Positions 34,377 to 43,581 of a DNA stretch of 64,000 bases are shown in pieces. The translations under genes were made by a program, and so were the position numbers. Each line of letters opens with the position of its first letter. The stretch's first letter is position 1. Below the pieces are notes generated by a model. That model saw nothing but the letters and a program-made list of their open reading frames with translations. It was not told where the DNA came from and made no database searches. Source of the stretch: Thiomicrorhabdus sp041583835 (GTDB lineage Bacteria > Pseudomonadota > Gammaproteobacteria > Thiomicrospirales > Thiomicrospiraceae); contig NZ_JBFHFC010000002.1 in the NCBI RefSeq assembly GCF_041583835.1, positions 175,736 through 239,735 on the forward strand, read 5' to 3'.

Positions 34377-34428
34377 AAACTCAACAGGCCTGTTGAGTTT
34401 TCCCGAGCTTCAATCTAAGAATCGGTTC

Positions 34429-37131
34429 TCAGTGAGAAAAGGTTTCCACAAGGTTGAGCGAAATCGACATGACCTGCGGATCGTCCATCAGCGGTTTCAC
34501 TTTGAATCCGAAACTTTTCGCCAGGGTCAGCATGCCTTGGTTCTCCGTTAACACTTCACCTTCCATCTGGCGTAATCCTTTGGATTTGGCATGTTGTATC
34601 AAACTTTTCAGTAATAAAGCCCCCACACCTTGGTGTTGGTAATCGTCGCGAACGACAATTGCCATTTCACAAGAAAGCCCGTCCGGGTTGGTCGTGTAGC
34701 GTGTCACCGCAATTTCAACAGTTTCATGTCGATCGTTTTCAGTGGTCGCGATGAATGCCATTTCACGGTCGTAATCGATCTGGGTGAAGCGCGACAACAT
34801 TTCCGGCGTCAGAGTCTGCATATTATTCATAAAGCGTAAGTAACGACTGCGCTTGGAGAGGTTGTTGACAAAATCGACTTCCATTTTGGCGTCTTCCGGA
34901 CGGATCGGACGAATCGTCAATTCCAGACCGGTCTGGGTTTGAACGTGTTTGATCAATTCCGACGGATAAGGGTGAATCGCCATGTGCTGATAAGGCGCTT
35001 GGTGTGAAGGCGGGTTTTCCACACGAATACGTGCATCCACCGCCATCACGCCGGTTTCATCGGCAAACAGCGGGTTGATATCCAGTTCGATGATTTCAGG
35101 CAGTTGCGACACCATATCGGAGATGCGCAGCAAAACGTCGACAATCGCCGGTTGGTTCACCGCCGGCAACCCGCGGAAACTGCCGAGCATTTTGGCGACT
35201 TTAGTCTGTGAAATCATTTTATTGGCAATGTATTCGTTCAACGGCGGCAGCGCGATGGTTCTATCCTGCAAGACTTCCACTGCGGTGCCGCCACTGCCGA
35301 AGGTAATGGCAGGACCGAATACCGGATCTCGGGTTACGCCAACCAGTAATTCTCTGGCGTGCGTTGATCGGTACATGGGTTCGACGTTGACGCCGAGAAT
35401 TTTAGCGTCCGGCTGTAACTCTTGAACGTGTTCGATCATGCGGGTGAATTCGTGACGCACCTCTTGAACCGAACGGATATTGAGTTTGACGCCGCCGCTG
35501 TCGGATTTGTGGGTTAGATCCGGAGAGTTGATTTTCAAGCTGACCGGGAAGCCTAGCGACTCGGCGGCGACCATCGCCTGATTGGCACCGGTCGCTTCAA
35601 TGGACGGCGTAATCGGTATGCCGAAAGCATGCATGACGGCACGGGTTTCAGTACTGCTTAATAGGGTTCTGTGTTCGGACAGTGCCGCTTCGATGATCAG
35701 ACGGGCGCCGCTGGCATCGGATTGATCGCATGCCTGGTCCGCACTTGCCGGAGTCTGCATCAACAGTTGTTGGTTTTGATGGTAGGCCGATAGAAATGCA
35801 AAGGCTTCCACGGCGGCTTCCGGAGTTCTGAAAGTCGGAATTTGATGGGTGCGGAACTGGGTTCTGGCTTCATTGACCAAGGTTTCTCCCAACCACGCAG
35901 TGAAAATCGGTTTGCACTTAGGGGTGTTTTTCGCAAACTGAATCACCGATTCGGCAATGGCGGTCGGATCGGTCATCGCCTGAGGCGTTAACAGCACTAA
36001 GATGCCGTCGTACAGTTCATCGTTTTGGCAAACTTCCAAAGCTTGAGCGTAGCGTTCGCCGGTAGCATCTCCGAGAATATCGACCGGATTACCGTGCGAC
36101 CAGTGTTTCGGCAAAAACTCGTTCATGGATTTGAGGCTTTGCTCGCTTGGCTGCGGCAGTTGAATGCCCAGTTCGGCAGCGCGGTCTGTTGCCATAACGC
36201 CCGGCCCGCCTCCGTTGGTGATGATGGCCAGACGGTTTTTCTTCAACTGGATGTTGTCCGACAGGGTCTTGGCGGCGGCAAACAGCTGGGAGATGGTTTG
36301 TACGCGGATGGCGCCGGCACGGGCGATGGCTGAATTGAAAACGTCGTCGCCGCCAATCAGTGCGCCGGTATGCGATACCGCAGCCCGGTTACCTTCAGGC
36401 ATACGTCCGGACTTGAGCAGAATGACCGGTTTCATGCGGGCGGCGGCTTTCAGGCCGCTGATAAAGCCGCGTGCATTGGCGATGCCTTCGATATAGAGCA
36501 GAATACTGTGGGTTTTTGCATCGCTGGCTAGAAAATCGAGAATCTCGCCGAAGTCGATATCGGCGGCATCGCCGGTGGAAATGACCTGGGAGAAGCCGAC
36601 GTCGTTCGCTTCCGCCCAATCCAGTACCGCCGTACATAACGCACCGGATTGGGAGACCAGCGCTAAGTTCCCGGATTTGGCTTGGTTTTTACTAAAGGTT
36701 GCGTTCAAGCCGATTTCAGGACGAAGAATGCCTAAACAGTTCGGCCCCAACAGGCGCATGCCGTAAGCGTGGGCGGTGGCGGCAATTTGCTGTTGGAGAC
36801 GTTTGCCCGATTCGTCTTCAAACCCGGCGGACAGAATTACCGCATTGGCGACGCCTTTTTCTCCACAAGCCTGAATGATCGAAGCGATGGTGTGTGCCGG
36901 TGTGGCGATCACCGCCAGTTCGGGTGCTTCGGGCAATTCCGCAATATTTGGATAGCACGCTTGATTTTGTACGGTGTCGTGTTTAGGATTGATGGGGTAA
37001 AGCTTGCCCTTATAGCCGGCTTTAAGCAGGTTTTGCAAGGCGTTCGCACCGACCGATTCGGGACGGTCGCTGGCACCGAAAACGGCGACACTGCTTGGTT
37101 TGAACAATTTGGACAAATAATGCGGACCCAT
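34429..37131 (-). CDS. Acyl-CoA synthetase (ADP-forming)-like protein lysine acetyltransferase (Pat/PatZ)
   Basis: A protein of about 900 residues with an N-terminal CoA-binding domain (about 5-140, VAVFGASDRPESVG), a succinyl-CoA-ligase-like flavodoxin region with the usual phospho-His motif (AVSHTGALIGGD), an ATP-grasp domain (about 500-700) and a C-terminal GNAT acetyltransferase (about 745-900, EMAIVVRDDYQHQGVGALLLKSL). This architecture is that of PatZ/Pat, which acetylates lysines of metabolic enzymes such as acetyl-CoA synthetase. ATG 37131 has AAGGTG seven bases upstream. It is divergent from a deacetylase gene only 29 bp away. Confidence 0.87.
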   Translation of the reverse strand: MGPHYLSKLFKPSSVAVFGASDRPESVGANALQNLLKAGYKGKLYPINPKHDTVQNQACYPNIAELPEAPELAVIATPAHTIASIIQACGEKGVANAVILSAGFEDESGKRLQQQIAATAHAYGMRLLGPNCLGILRPEIGLNATFSKNQAKSGNLALVSQSGALCTAVLDWAEANDVGFSQVISTGDAADIDFGEILDFLASDAKTHSILLYIEGIANARGFISGLKAAARMKPVILLKSGRMPEGNRAAVSHTGALIGGDDVFNSAIARAGAIRVQTISQLFAAAKTLSDNIQLKKNRLAIITNGGGPGVMATDRAAELGIQLPQPSEQSLKSMNEFLPKHWSHGNPVDILGDATGERYAQALEVCQNDELYDGILVLLTPQAMTDPTAIAESVIQFAKNTPKCKPIFTAWLGETLVNEARTQFRTHQIPTFRTPEAAVEAFAFLSAYHQNQQLLMQTPASADQACDQSDASGARLIIEAALSEHRTLLSSTETRAVMHAFGIPITPSIEATGANQAMVAAESLGFPVSLKINSPDLTHKSDSGGVKLNIRSVQEVRHEFTRMIEHVQELQPDAKILGVNVEPMYRSTHARELLVGVTRDPVFGPAITFGSGGTAVEVLQDRTIALPPLNEYIANKMISQTKVAKMLGSFRGLPAVNQPAIVDVLLRISDMVSQLPEIIELDINPLFADETGVMAVDARIRVENPPSHQAPYQHMAIHPYPSELIKHVQTQTGLELTIRPIRPEDAKMEVDFVNNLSKRSRYLRFMNNMQTLTPEMLSRFTQIDYDREMAFIATTENDRHETVEIAVTRYTTNPDGLSCEMAIVVRDDYQHQGVGALLLKSLIQHAKSKGLRQMEGEVLTENQGMLTLAKSFGFKVKPLMDDPQVMSISLNLVETFSH

Positions 37132-37160
37132 ATCAATCACCTTATTTGGAGAATGGTTTG

Positions 37161-38087
37161 ATGAATCTTTATATTACTCATTCTCTATGTCTTTTGCATG
37201 ACAATGGAAGTTACCATCCTGAAATGCCCGAACGAGTCAGTCGAATTCAGGATCAATTGATCAGCACTCAATTATTCGATTGGTTTTTGCACGCCCAGTC
37301 GCGTGCCGCCGGCGATGACGAGATTGCTCTGGTGCATGATCCGAGACTGGCGCCTCAGCTGGAAGCCGCATTGCCGGAAGAAGGCGTGCGCGAGATCGGC
37401 GAGGATATCTTTTTGAGTCCCGGTTCCATGAAAGCGGCGAGACATGCGGTCGGTGCGGTTCTCGACGGGGTAGATGCCGTTGAGGAAGGCCGAGCCAAGC
37501 GGGTGTTTTGTAACGTTCGTCCGCCGGGACATCACGCCGAATACGACGAACCGAAAGGGTTTTGTCTGTTTAATAACGTTGCGATCGGTGCCGCTTACGC
37601 TTTACAAAAATACGGCTACGAACGGGTAGCGATTGTCGATTTTGACGTCCATCACGGTAATGGTACTGAATCCTATGTCCGTCGAGAGCCGAGGGTGTGG
37701 TTCGGTTCCAGTTTCGAACATCCGTTGTATCCGCATAGCGATCCGGTTTCCGATCTGCCGAATATGGTAAAGATTCCTCTGGCTAAGTTCAGCGATAGCG
37801 AAGTGTTTCGCGAGCAGTGGCTGACGCATGGTTTTCCGGCATTGAAGGCCTTCAAGCCGCAGTTGATATTGGTGTCGGCCGGATTTGACGGCCACTTTCT
37901 GGATCCGATGGCGAATTTGCGTCTGCACGAAAACGATTATCGGTGGATTACCCGCGAGATTGTTGCGATTGCCGACGAGTTTGCCGACGGTAAAGTGGTT
38001 TCGGTTTTGGAAGGGGGATATGATTTGGCGGCATTAAGCATGAGTGCAGCCGAGCATATTAAAGAGTTGTTCGGCTTAAACGCCTGA
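37161..38087 (+). CDS. Histone-deacetylase-family (AcuC-like) deacetylase
   Basis: A 308-residue zinc hydrolase of the arginase/deacetylase fold. Typical motifs are RPPGHHAEYDEPKGFCLFNN (active-site histidines), IVDFDVHHGNGT (zinc ligands), VSAGFDGHFLDP (second Asp) and VLEGGYDL. It would remove acetyl groups from proteins or polyamines. ATG 37161 follows GGAG at nine bases. Head-to-head placement with the lysine acetyltransferase suggests that the pair adds and removes the same modification. Confidence 0.9.
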   Translation: MNLYITHSLCLLHDNGSYHPEMPERVSRIQDQLISTQLFDWFLHAQSRAAGDDEIALVHDPRLAPQLEAALPEEGVREIGEDIFLSPGSMKAARHAVGAVLDGVDAVEEGRAKRVFCNVRPPGHHAEYDEPKGFCLFNNVAIGAAYALQKYGYERVAIVDFDVHHGNGTESYVRREPRVWFGSSFEHPLYPHSDPVSDLPNMVKIPLAKFSDSEVFREQWLTHGFPALKAFKPQLILVSAGFDGHFLDPMANLRLHENDYRWITREIVAIADEFADGKVVSVLEGGYDLAALSMSAAEHIKELFGLNA

Positions 38088-38104
38088 TTGAACGTTTCAT
38101 TTCG

Positions 38105-38128
38105 AAACCGAACGGATCCGTTCGGTTT
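38105..38128. terminator. 24-bp perfect palindrome between convergent genes
   Basis: AAACCGAACGGA and its exact complement meet at 38116/38117, followed by a T-rich stretch. It lies between the convergent deacetylase and HprK-related genes and probably terminates both. Confidence 0.6.
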
Positions 38129-38168
38129 GTATTTCCGTTTTATTTAAATGGTTTCGATTAAAGCGGGA

Positions 38169-39335
38169 TTAGATCCGAGGCAGTTGTTGCAAGACCAGTT
38201 GTTTGGCTGCATCGAAATCGATATTTCCGGTGATTTCGTATACTTGGCAATGCGTCAATAATGACAGGTATTCTGTCGCTTCCGGTTGGACTCCGTTAAC
38301 CAAAAATCCATTTGCGTCTTTTGCATAAAAAGGGCCGGGCGTTTTCATGATGGCCGGTAACAGATCGTGTCTGGTGTTGATGTCCACTTGGTGCAATTGA
38401 GTCGGCTGTTGGGATTGTGCCTGCCAGTTGAGAATAAACAAGGCATGCATCGGCGTTTCGGCACGGTAGCAGTCTGCATGATAGAGCTGATCGACGGGGG
38501 CGTCGTATTTTTGTTCCAACGCCCGCAAGGATTCGCTCGGCATCGCCAAGAAATCCTTGCGTTCTTGTTCGCTGATCAAACCGTGTAATCGGGGATTATG
38601 TACGATCGTACCCGGATTGATGCGCGGCTGTTTCGGAATGCCTCGCATCGTCAGGGATTTATCCGGTGTCATCTTCATCAGCAAACGGTCGTTGCTGACG
38701 AAGTGTTGGCCGTCTTCAAGAAGGTGGAGCATCAACGTCGATTTCCCGCCGCCGGAAAGTCCGGCAAACGCCAAGCCTTTACCGTCGATCTGCATTGCCG
38801 AAGCGTGTCCCAACAGCCACTGATGGCGCAGATGATGGTTAAGATACTGGGTGAGGATGAAGTTGATAATCTGGCTGCTGCATGTTTCTGCCGGACCGAA
38901 CGCCTTCGGGCTAAGAAATTCGTCCGTATCGTCGGTAAGGGGCGCGGGTTGCAGAAACAGCATGCCGGTTTTGACTTTAAAAAGAAGGCGAACCGGATGG
39001 CCGTGAAAATCGGTGTCCGCAATGGCATCTTTACGTCCGGTTTTTCCGGGTTCTCGCCGCCAATCGATCCAAGTGGTTTGCTGAATGCTTTGCTGAAGGG
39101 ATTCGGTTTGGTAAACGCAAACAGTCTGTGCGCTTGGCAGCGGCTCGGCATTCTCGGCGACCGTGGTGCATAAACCGATAAAATAATCCGCCAGTATTTT
39201 TAGCAGAGTATCTGAATTGCTGTGGATACGAATCGGATAGTCCGTCAGGTTAAGTTGCAGAGCTTGCGGTTGCATCGACTCTTCGGTACAAAGCTGTAGC
39301 GCCTGATCGAGTAGAGGGTGGTCGGACAAATGCAT
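38169..39335 (-). CDS. HprK-related kinase B (GAK system)
   Basis: A 388-residue protein whose central part resembles the C-terminal kinase domain of HPr kinase. It has a P-loop GLSGGGKSTL (near residue 206), a following HFVSNDRLLMKMT as in HprK's capping region, and GIPKQPRINPGTI. TIGRFAM describes this as HprK-related kinase B, always found with a specific ATP-grasp enzyme and an amphi-Trp protein in the so-called GAK system of unknown function. It starts four bases after the ATP-grasp stop. The substrate is unknown; PTS-type HPr is not encoded here. Confidence 0.82.
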   Translation of the reverse strand: MHLSDHPLLDQALQLCTEESMQPQALQLNLTDYPIRIHSNSDTLLKILADYFIGLCTTVAENAEPLPSAQTVCVYQTESLQQSIQQTTWIDWRREPGKTGRKDAIADTDFHGHPVRLLFKVKTGMLFLQPAPLTDDTDEFLSPKAFGPAETCSSQIINFILTQYLNHHLRHQWLLGHASAMQIDGKGLAFAGLSGGGKSTLMLHLLEDGQHFVSNDRLLMKMTPDKSLTMRGIPKQPRINPGTIVHNPRLHGLISEQERKDFLAMPSESLRALEQKYDAPVDQLYHADCYRAETPMHALFILNWQAQSQQPTQLHQVDINTRHDLLPAIMKTPGPFYAKDANGFLVNGVQPEATEYLSLLTHCQVYEITGNIDFDAAKQLVLQQLPRI

Positions 39336-39339
39336 GGAA

Positions 39340-40248
39340 TTAATTTGTTAACTGCAATTGTCGGATGACATAGTCGGCATATTGCGCAGCCATGTTCAAT
39401 CCAAGTCCGTCTTGCGCTCCCTTGAACCCGCCGAAAGCGGAAACTTCGAAGCAGACCGGCCCTTGATCGGTCTCTGCTATGTCGACCGTGGTATAACTCA
39501 GATTGAATTGATCTTGAGCCTTGCGTGCTATTTCGATGATTTCGTCGCTGGGATTCACTTTGGCGTATTTACCGCCGGAATGAATTGTTGTGTTCCAACT
39601 TTCGCCGTTGCCGATTCGGGCGTATGCCCCTTTGTACTCGCCACCGAGAAAGATCAATCCCATGTCGTGACCCGGTAGATTGAGTTTCTTCTGGATATAG
39701 AAGAACTTGTGGATGGCGAAGTAGTCGCGTAATTGTTGTTTGAGTTTCTTTTCCGGCGTTTTGCTGGACAGCACTTCCATGCCGCGGGCTTTGGTTGAAA
39801 ACAGTGGTTTCAGTATGACTTCGCCGAATTTATGCACCGCTTGGAAAGCGGCATCCAAATCTTCGGTGATGGTGGTTTCCGGCATCGGAATTTTCGCCTT
39901 GGCCAGAGATACGGTGCAGCTCATGCGGTCGACCAGGCGGATGATTTCCGCAGGGTTGGAGAAAATTTGTACACCGCAGCATTCCACGAAACGCAGGATT
40001 TCCAATCGGTCCAAGACCATCGGAGAGTAGGTCTGGGAAATCTTTTTGATGATAATGGCATCGAACTGGCAGAGGGTGTGTTCTTTATAACGTACTTCGG
40101 GAACGGACAGGTCGGCAACCACATCCTCAATGTCAATCACGCAGCGGAAGCCAGTGCGGGCTTCGATTTCGTCGGCAAGGACTTCGGTTGACCATTTGCC
40201 GGGGATGCCGACAACGCCGATTTTCAATTCCGATAACGGTTTACTCAC
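39340..40248 (-). CDS. GAK-system ATP-grasp enzyme
   Basis: A 302-residue ATP-grasp protein starting at GTG 40248 (SKPLSELKIGVVG), which overlaps the previous gene's stop by eight bases with AAAGGAAA upstream. Features are an N-terminal pre-ATP-grasp fold (KIGVVGIPGKWSTEVLADEI), the ATP-binding EVILKPLFSTKARGMEVL and the metal site near VCFEVSAFGGFKGAQDGLG. It resembles RimK- or glutathione-synthetase-type ligases that join a carboxylate to an amine. In GAK clusters it occurs with HprK-related kinase B and amphi-Trp proteins, as here. Substrates are unknown. Confidence 0.82.
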   Translation of the reverse strand: MSKPLSELKIGVVGIPGKWSTEVLADEIEARTGFRCVIDIEDVVADLSVPEVRYKEHTLCQFDAIIIKKISQTYSPMVLDRLEILRFVECCGVQIFSNPAEIIRLVDRMSCTVSLAKAKIPMPETTITEDLDAAFQAVHKFGEVILKPLFSTKARGMEVLSSKTPEKKLKQQLRDYFAIHKFFYIQKKLNLPGHDMGLIFLGGEYKGAYARIGNGESWNTTIHSGGKYAKVNPSDEIIEIARKAQDQFNLSYTTVDIAETDQGPVCFEVSAFGGFKGAQDGLGLNMAAQYADYVIRQLQLTN

Positions 40249-41890
40249 GGAAGATTTCCTTTGAAACTCGATAAGTTGAATACTGTTTAGGTTTAAGTTG
40301 AAGCACTTGTTGCAACAGATAACGGCCGCGATAGTGCATGGATTTGGCATGTTCCGTATCCAGAACAAAACGGGTTGAGCTTAAGTAGGAGCGAGCCAGC
40401 CCCAACGCCATTCTCAAATGGTAGGTTTCGTCGTTGACCTGTTCCGCGTAGCGTTCGCCGAACTCGTAAACGCCTTGCATCGTCAGGGCGATCAGTTTAC
40501 GGACGTCCGGATCGAAGTTCAGTAGACGGTAGTTGGAAACCATGAAAACCGACAAGTCCTGCACGTAATCGGAGTATTCCGAACGGTGCAGGTCAATGAA
40601 GCTGATTTGCTTTTCAAGCGGATCGTAAATGATGTTGTCGACGTTGAAGTCGCCGTGAATATAGACGCTTTTCGGTGGCTTTAAATTGGATTCAAGGCGC
40701 ATAGCTTCTTTGATGAGAGATTCCAAAGAGACCTGTTCGACGTCTCCGACTTTAAAACCGCTGAGATCGAAATCAGGATGGACGCGGTAAATGTCGTTAA
40801 GACGTTTTTTGAGCTGTCCCATGAAGTTGGCCGAGTAACGTTCTTTGACCTGGGTCTCTTCCCAGATTTCCAGCAACAGGGAAAACAGTTTGTTTAGACC
40901 TTGTTCAAGGTTGTCGCGGTCGAGATTGCGAATGAAATAATCAAATGTTTCGCCGGTCAGGTATTCATACAATAAGGCGGCTTTATTGCCGCTCTTGTGA
41001 TAGGAATAGACTTTGGGTGCAATGCCCGGGAATTTTTTGTTCCAGCTTTCGATGCCTTTTTTCTCTTCCAGAAGTTTTTGTTTTTTTCCTTCCTTGAAGA
41101 TGGCCAATAGTTCGTCGTCAGTCGGATCGTTGCTGCTGGAGACGCCGGAAATGGTACAGCCCGATTTGGTTTCCGCAATGCTGGTAATGGAAAAATGCGG
41201 CGCATTCGGATCGAGATCAAGGGCGCTGAGGGTTTCCGTCAACGAGTGGTAGCGTTCCAGCTTGATGCTTTGACCGAGGTTGGCGGAGAGGATCGCTTCG
41301 CCGATACGCAGCAAAGCTTCACCGAGTTGGTTGATGTCTTTGGTAATGAAACTGGCGTCCAGCAATGCTTTGGTCTGCTGGCCTCTCTTAAGGCGGAATT
41401 GATATTTTTCCAGCTGTTCCTGGCAGAGTTTGGCGATGCGAAGTTGCAGACGGCAGATGTCGACGGCGGCCTGCGACGTTTCCAATAAGATGGCCGGTTC
41501 GATCAGTTCCAAGCCGGTTCTCAACGTATCCAAGGCTTTGAACAGGTTCGGTTTTTGAATCAGTTTCAAACTGCCTAAATTCAAGGCTTGGTAAGCGATG
41601 GTTTCCAGTTGGCGCGAAAGTTCTTTGAGGCTGTGCGCCAGGTGTTGGTAACTTTGAGCCAGAATCTGGGATTCGCCGTTTTCGCTATACAGAGGCTGGT
41701 TGACCAGGTAATCGGTGGTGCGGTTGAGTAGGCTAAGTTGATAGTTGTCGATGTAGTCGACCCGCCCCAGGCTTTTTTCGGCTTGTTCTTTTTCTCCGGT
41801 TTCCAGAAACAGTTCAACCCCTTGAAGTTGTTTATGGACTTCAATGATCAGGAATCGTAATGAATCGAAAAGCTCTGCCGGTGCATTCAT
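40241..41890 (-). CDS. Phosphotransferase-like protein of the GAK cluster
   Basis: A protein of about 549 residues. The N-terminal 240 residues are helical with many Gln/Glu/Leu. The C-terminal part is an aminoglycoside-phosphotransferase-type kinase fold: a P-loop-like TKSGCTISGVSS, then the catalytic loop VYIHGDFNVDNIIYD (near residue 435) and the metal-binding FIDLHRSEYSDYVQDLSVFM. Kinases of this fold phosphorylate small molecules or proteins. The ATG at 41890 is 12 bp after the amphi-Trp stop and is preferred over an upstream in-frame TTG. It overlaps the ATP-grasp gene by eight bases, so the two are coupled. Confidence 0.75.
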   Translation of the reverse strand: MNAPAELFDSLRFLIIEVHKQLQGVELFLETGEKEQAEKSLGRVDYIDNYQLSLLNRTTDYLVNQPLYSENGESQILAQSYQHLAHSLKELSRQLETIAYQALNLGSLKLIQKPNLFKALDTLRTGLELIEPAILLETSQAAVDICRLQLRIAKLCQEQLEKYQFRLKRGQQTKALLDASFITKDINQLGEALLRIGEAILSANLGQSIKLERYHSLTETLSALDLDPNAPHFSITSIAETKSGCTISGVSSSNDPTDDELLAIFKEGKKQKLLEEKKGIESWNKKFPGIAPKVYSYHKSGNKAALLYEYLTGETFDYFIRNLDRDNLEQGLNKLFSLLLEIWEETQVKERYSANFMGQLKKRLNDIYRVHPDFDLSGFKVGDVEQVSLESLIKEAMRLESNLKPPKSVYIHGDFNVDNIIYDPLEKQISFIDLHRSEYSDYVQDLSVFMVSNYRLLNFDPDVRKLIALTMQGVYEFGERYAEQVNDETYHLRMALGLARSYLSSTRFVLDTEHAKSMHYRGRYLLQQVLQLKPKQYSTYRVSKEIFRE

Positions 41891-41901
41891 GTGATTAGCA
41901 A

Positions 41902-42204
41902 TCAATCCGATTTTTGGGCGTCGATGAATAAAGGCGTATCGTCAAATTCGGAGTCCGTATCGGACGAAGACCAGCTAAATTTAATGGTCAAACTTTGCGA
42001 CTTTTTGCTTTTATTGGCTTTGATTTTTAACTGCGCCAAGGTTTCCGGCGTCAGGGTCAGTTCATCTTCATCGTCGGATAAGACAATCTCGCCTTTTTTA
42101 AAGCCACGCATGACGGCTTTCAGATAATTTGCGATCGCGTCTTTATCTTGTAAAGACTCGTGTACGAACTCTTGAGTTTTCTTAGCCATAATCAATGAAC
42201 TCAT
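41902..42204 (-). CDS. Amphi-Trp domain protein
   Basis: A 100-residue protein that matches the amphi-Trp domain (FKKGEIVLSDDEDELTLTPETLAQLKIKANK, then LTIKFSWSSS), a small alternating-strand domain named after its amphipathic Trp-ending strand and tied to the GAK system. It is the first gene of the GAK group proper, with phosphotransferase, ATP-grasp and HprK-like genes following on the same strand. It may be the modified protein or a carrier; that is inference. MAKK five codons in is an alternative start. Confidence 0.75.
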   Translation of the reverse strand: MSSLIMAKKTQEFVHESLQDKDAIANYLKAVMRGFKKGEIVLSDDEDELTLTPETLAQLKIKANKSKKSQSLTIKFSWSSSDTDSEFDDTPLFIDAQKSD

Positions 42205-42358
42205 TTGTCTCAGATAAGATGATTAGTATAACGCGAATGTATGGCTAATTTAGAGCAAACTCGAACCAAAACCATGAAAAATTTGTGACAAGTAAAAGAC
42301 ACTCTTAGTTATGGTTTCACCATGAAATAACGGGGATCGCTTTGCTTCAAAATGTCGC

Positions 42359-43570
42359 TTACGCCTTTTTTAAATGTTTGGGGTGGAACATCTTGGCTTT
42401 CGGAATGTCGCTGCTCATCGCCGAGACCAGTCCGTTGGCATAGAAGATCGTGCTGGAATAACCAAGCGTTGAGATCTTATTTTTCTTGCGACAGTTCTCG
42501 TTAAGTTGGGTGTCGCATTCGAAGTTTAAAATGCCGTTGCGAATGAAAAGCTGTTGGCCGTTTTTGTGGCTGCGGTGGCCGTTTACCAGAGCGTAGATTC
42601 CTATTTTCTTGAGGATTTGTGTGCCTTGGGAGGTCAATGGCTTGTCGGAATCCCGGTACTTGGTGCGGAAGACGTTGCCGAATTCGCTGTAATAGATTTC
42701 GAAAAGTTCGCCCTGCTGTAGTTTTTTCTGGAAAGTTCGGTTAATTCGTTCCAGTGGCTGTTGCGATAATTGATGGGCAATCGCATCATCCAAACCGGCA
42801 TGACAGAACAGGTAGCTGCCGGAACGGTGCAGCAGTTTCAATTCCTTGAAGAACCAGTTATAAATGCCGCCGTCCTCGATGAACAGTTCTCTCGCCTTTT
42901 GAACCGCCTGATAAACCTGGGGCAAATTCAATCCGTGTTTTTGGCAGGCTTCAAGAAAATCCTGCTGTTTGAATTGAATCTGTTTGACCTCTTTTTTGAT
43001 TTTGTCTTCCGACATGAAAGCACCGGCGATTTCCGGAAAGCGTTCAAACCATTCCTTGTTCGGAAACAGCTGCTGAATAATCTGTGATTCGCTCAGTTGC
43101 GGTTCGGGCAGATGTAAACAGTAGGTCTGATGGATTTCCGCAAACAGTGCGGCGGTTTTGCGTCCCATGCGTGTGAAAAAGTGGCTCTGATGCGGATTGT
43201 TTTTGAAATCCAGGGCCAATAGACCCGCATAGACACGAATGTCGTGGTTTCCTGCAAGCAGGACAAGATCGGCTTGTTGTTCGCGTAACAGACCGATTAA
43301 ATCGAAAAGATCGAGGTTGCTCGGTCCTTTATCGAAACAGTCTCCGCCGATCACAATTTGCGCATGCTGTCCTTGGGTCGTAAGTTGCACCTGGTTCAAG
43401 TCGCTGTCGGCAGTTACCAGAAAGCTGGCTTGCAAGGAGCGTAGAAAAGCACCGGCATCGGCGTGCAGGTCGCAGAAGAAATAGATGTCTTTATCCGGAA
43501 ACTGCCATTGGTTAATCGGTAGGTGAACGGTTTCGTTGGTTGTCCAAGGAACGATGTCTGCGGTATACAT
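42359..43570 (-). CDS. Calcineurin-type metallophosphoesterase
   Basis: A 403-residue metallophosphatase with the motif set in order: FFCDLHADAG (a variant of GDxHG), VIGGDCFDKGPSN, LLAGNHDIRVYAG and, near the C-terminus, LVNGHRSHKNGQQ. These ligate two metals and hydrolyse phosphoesters. No signal peptide is present. It lies 154 bp upstream of the amphi-Trp gene on the same strand and may reverse a phosphorylation made by the GAK kinases; this is inference from position. Confidence 0.8.
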   Translation of the reverse strand: MYTADIVPWTTNETVHLPINQWQFPDKDIYFFCDLHADAGAFLRSLQASFLVTADSDLNQVQLTTQGQHAQIVIGGDCFDKGPSNLDLFDLIGLLREQQADLVLLAGNHDIRVYAGLLALDFKNNPHQSHFFTRMGRKTAALFAEIHQTYCLHLPEPQLSESQIIQQLFPNKEWFERFPEIAGAFMSEDKIKKEVKQIQFKQQDFLEACQKHGLNLPQVYQAVQKARELFIEDGGIYNWFFKELKLLHRSGSYLFCHAGLDDAIAHQLSQQPLERINRTFQKKLQQGELFEIYYSEFGNVFRTKYRDSDKPLTSQGTQILKKIGIYALVNGHRSHKNGQQLFIRNGILNFECDTQLNENCRKKNKISTLGYSSTIFYANGLVSAMSSDIPKAKMFHPKHLKKA

Positions 43571-43581
43571 ATCGGTTGCCT

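Noticed and set aside
34339..34551. 70-residue plus-strand open frame
   Set aside because: It runs through palindromes and into the antisense of the acetyltransferase gene, with no ribosome site.
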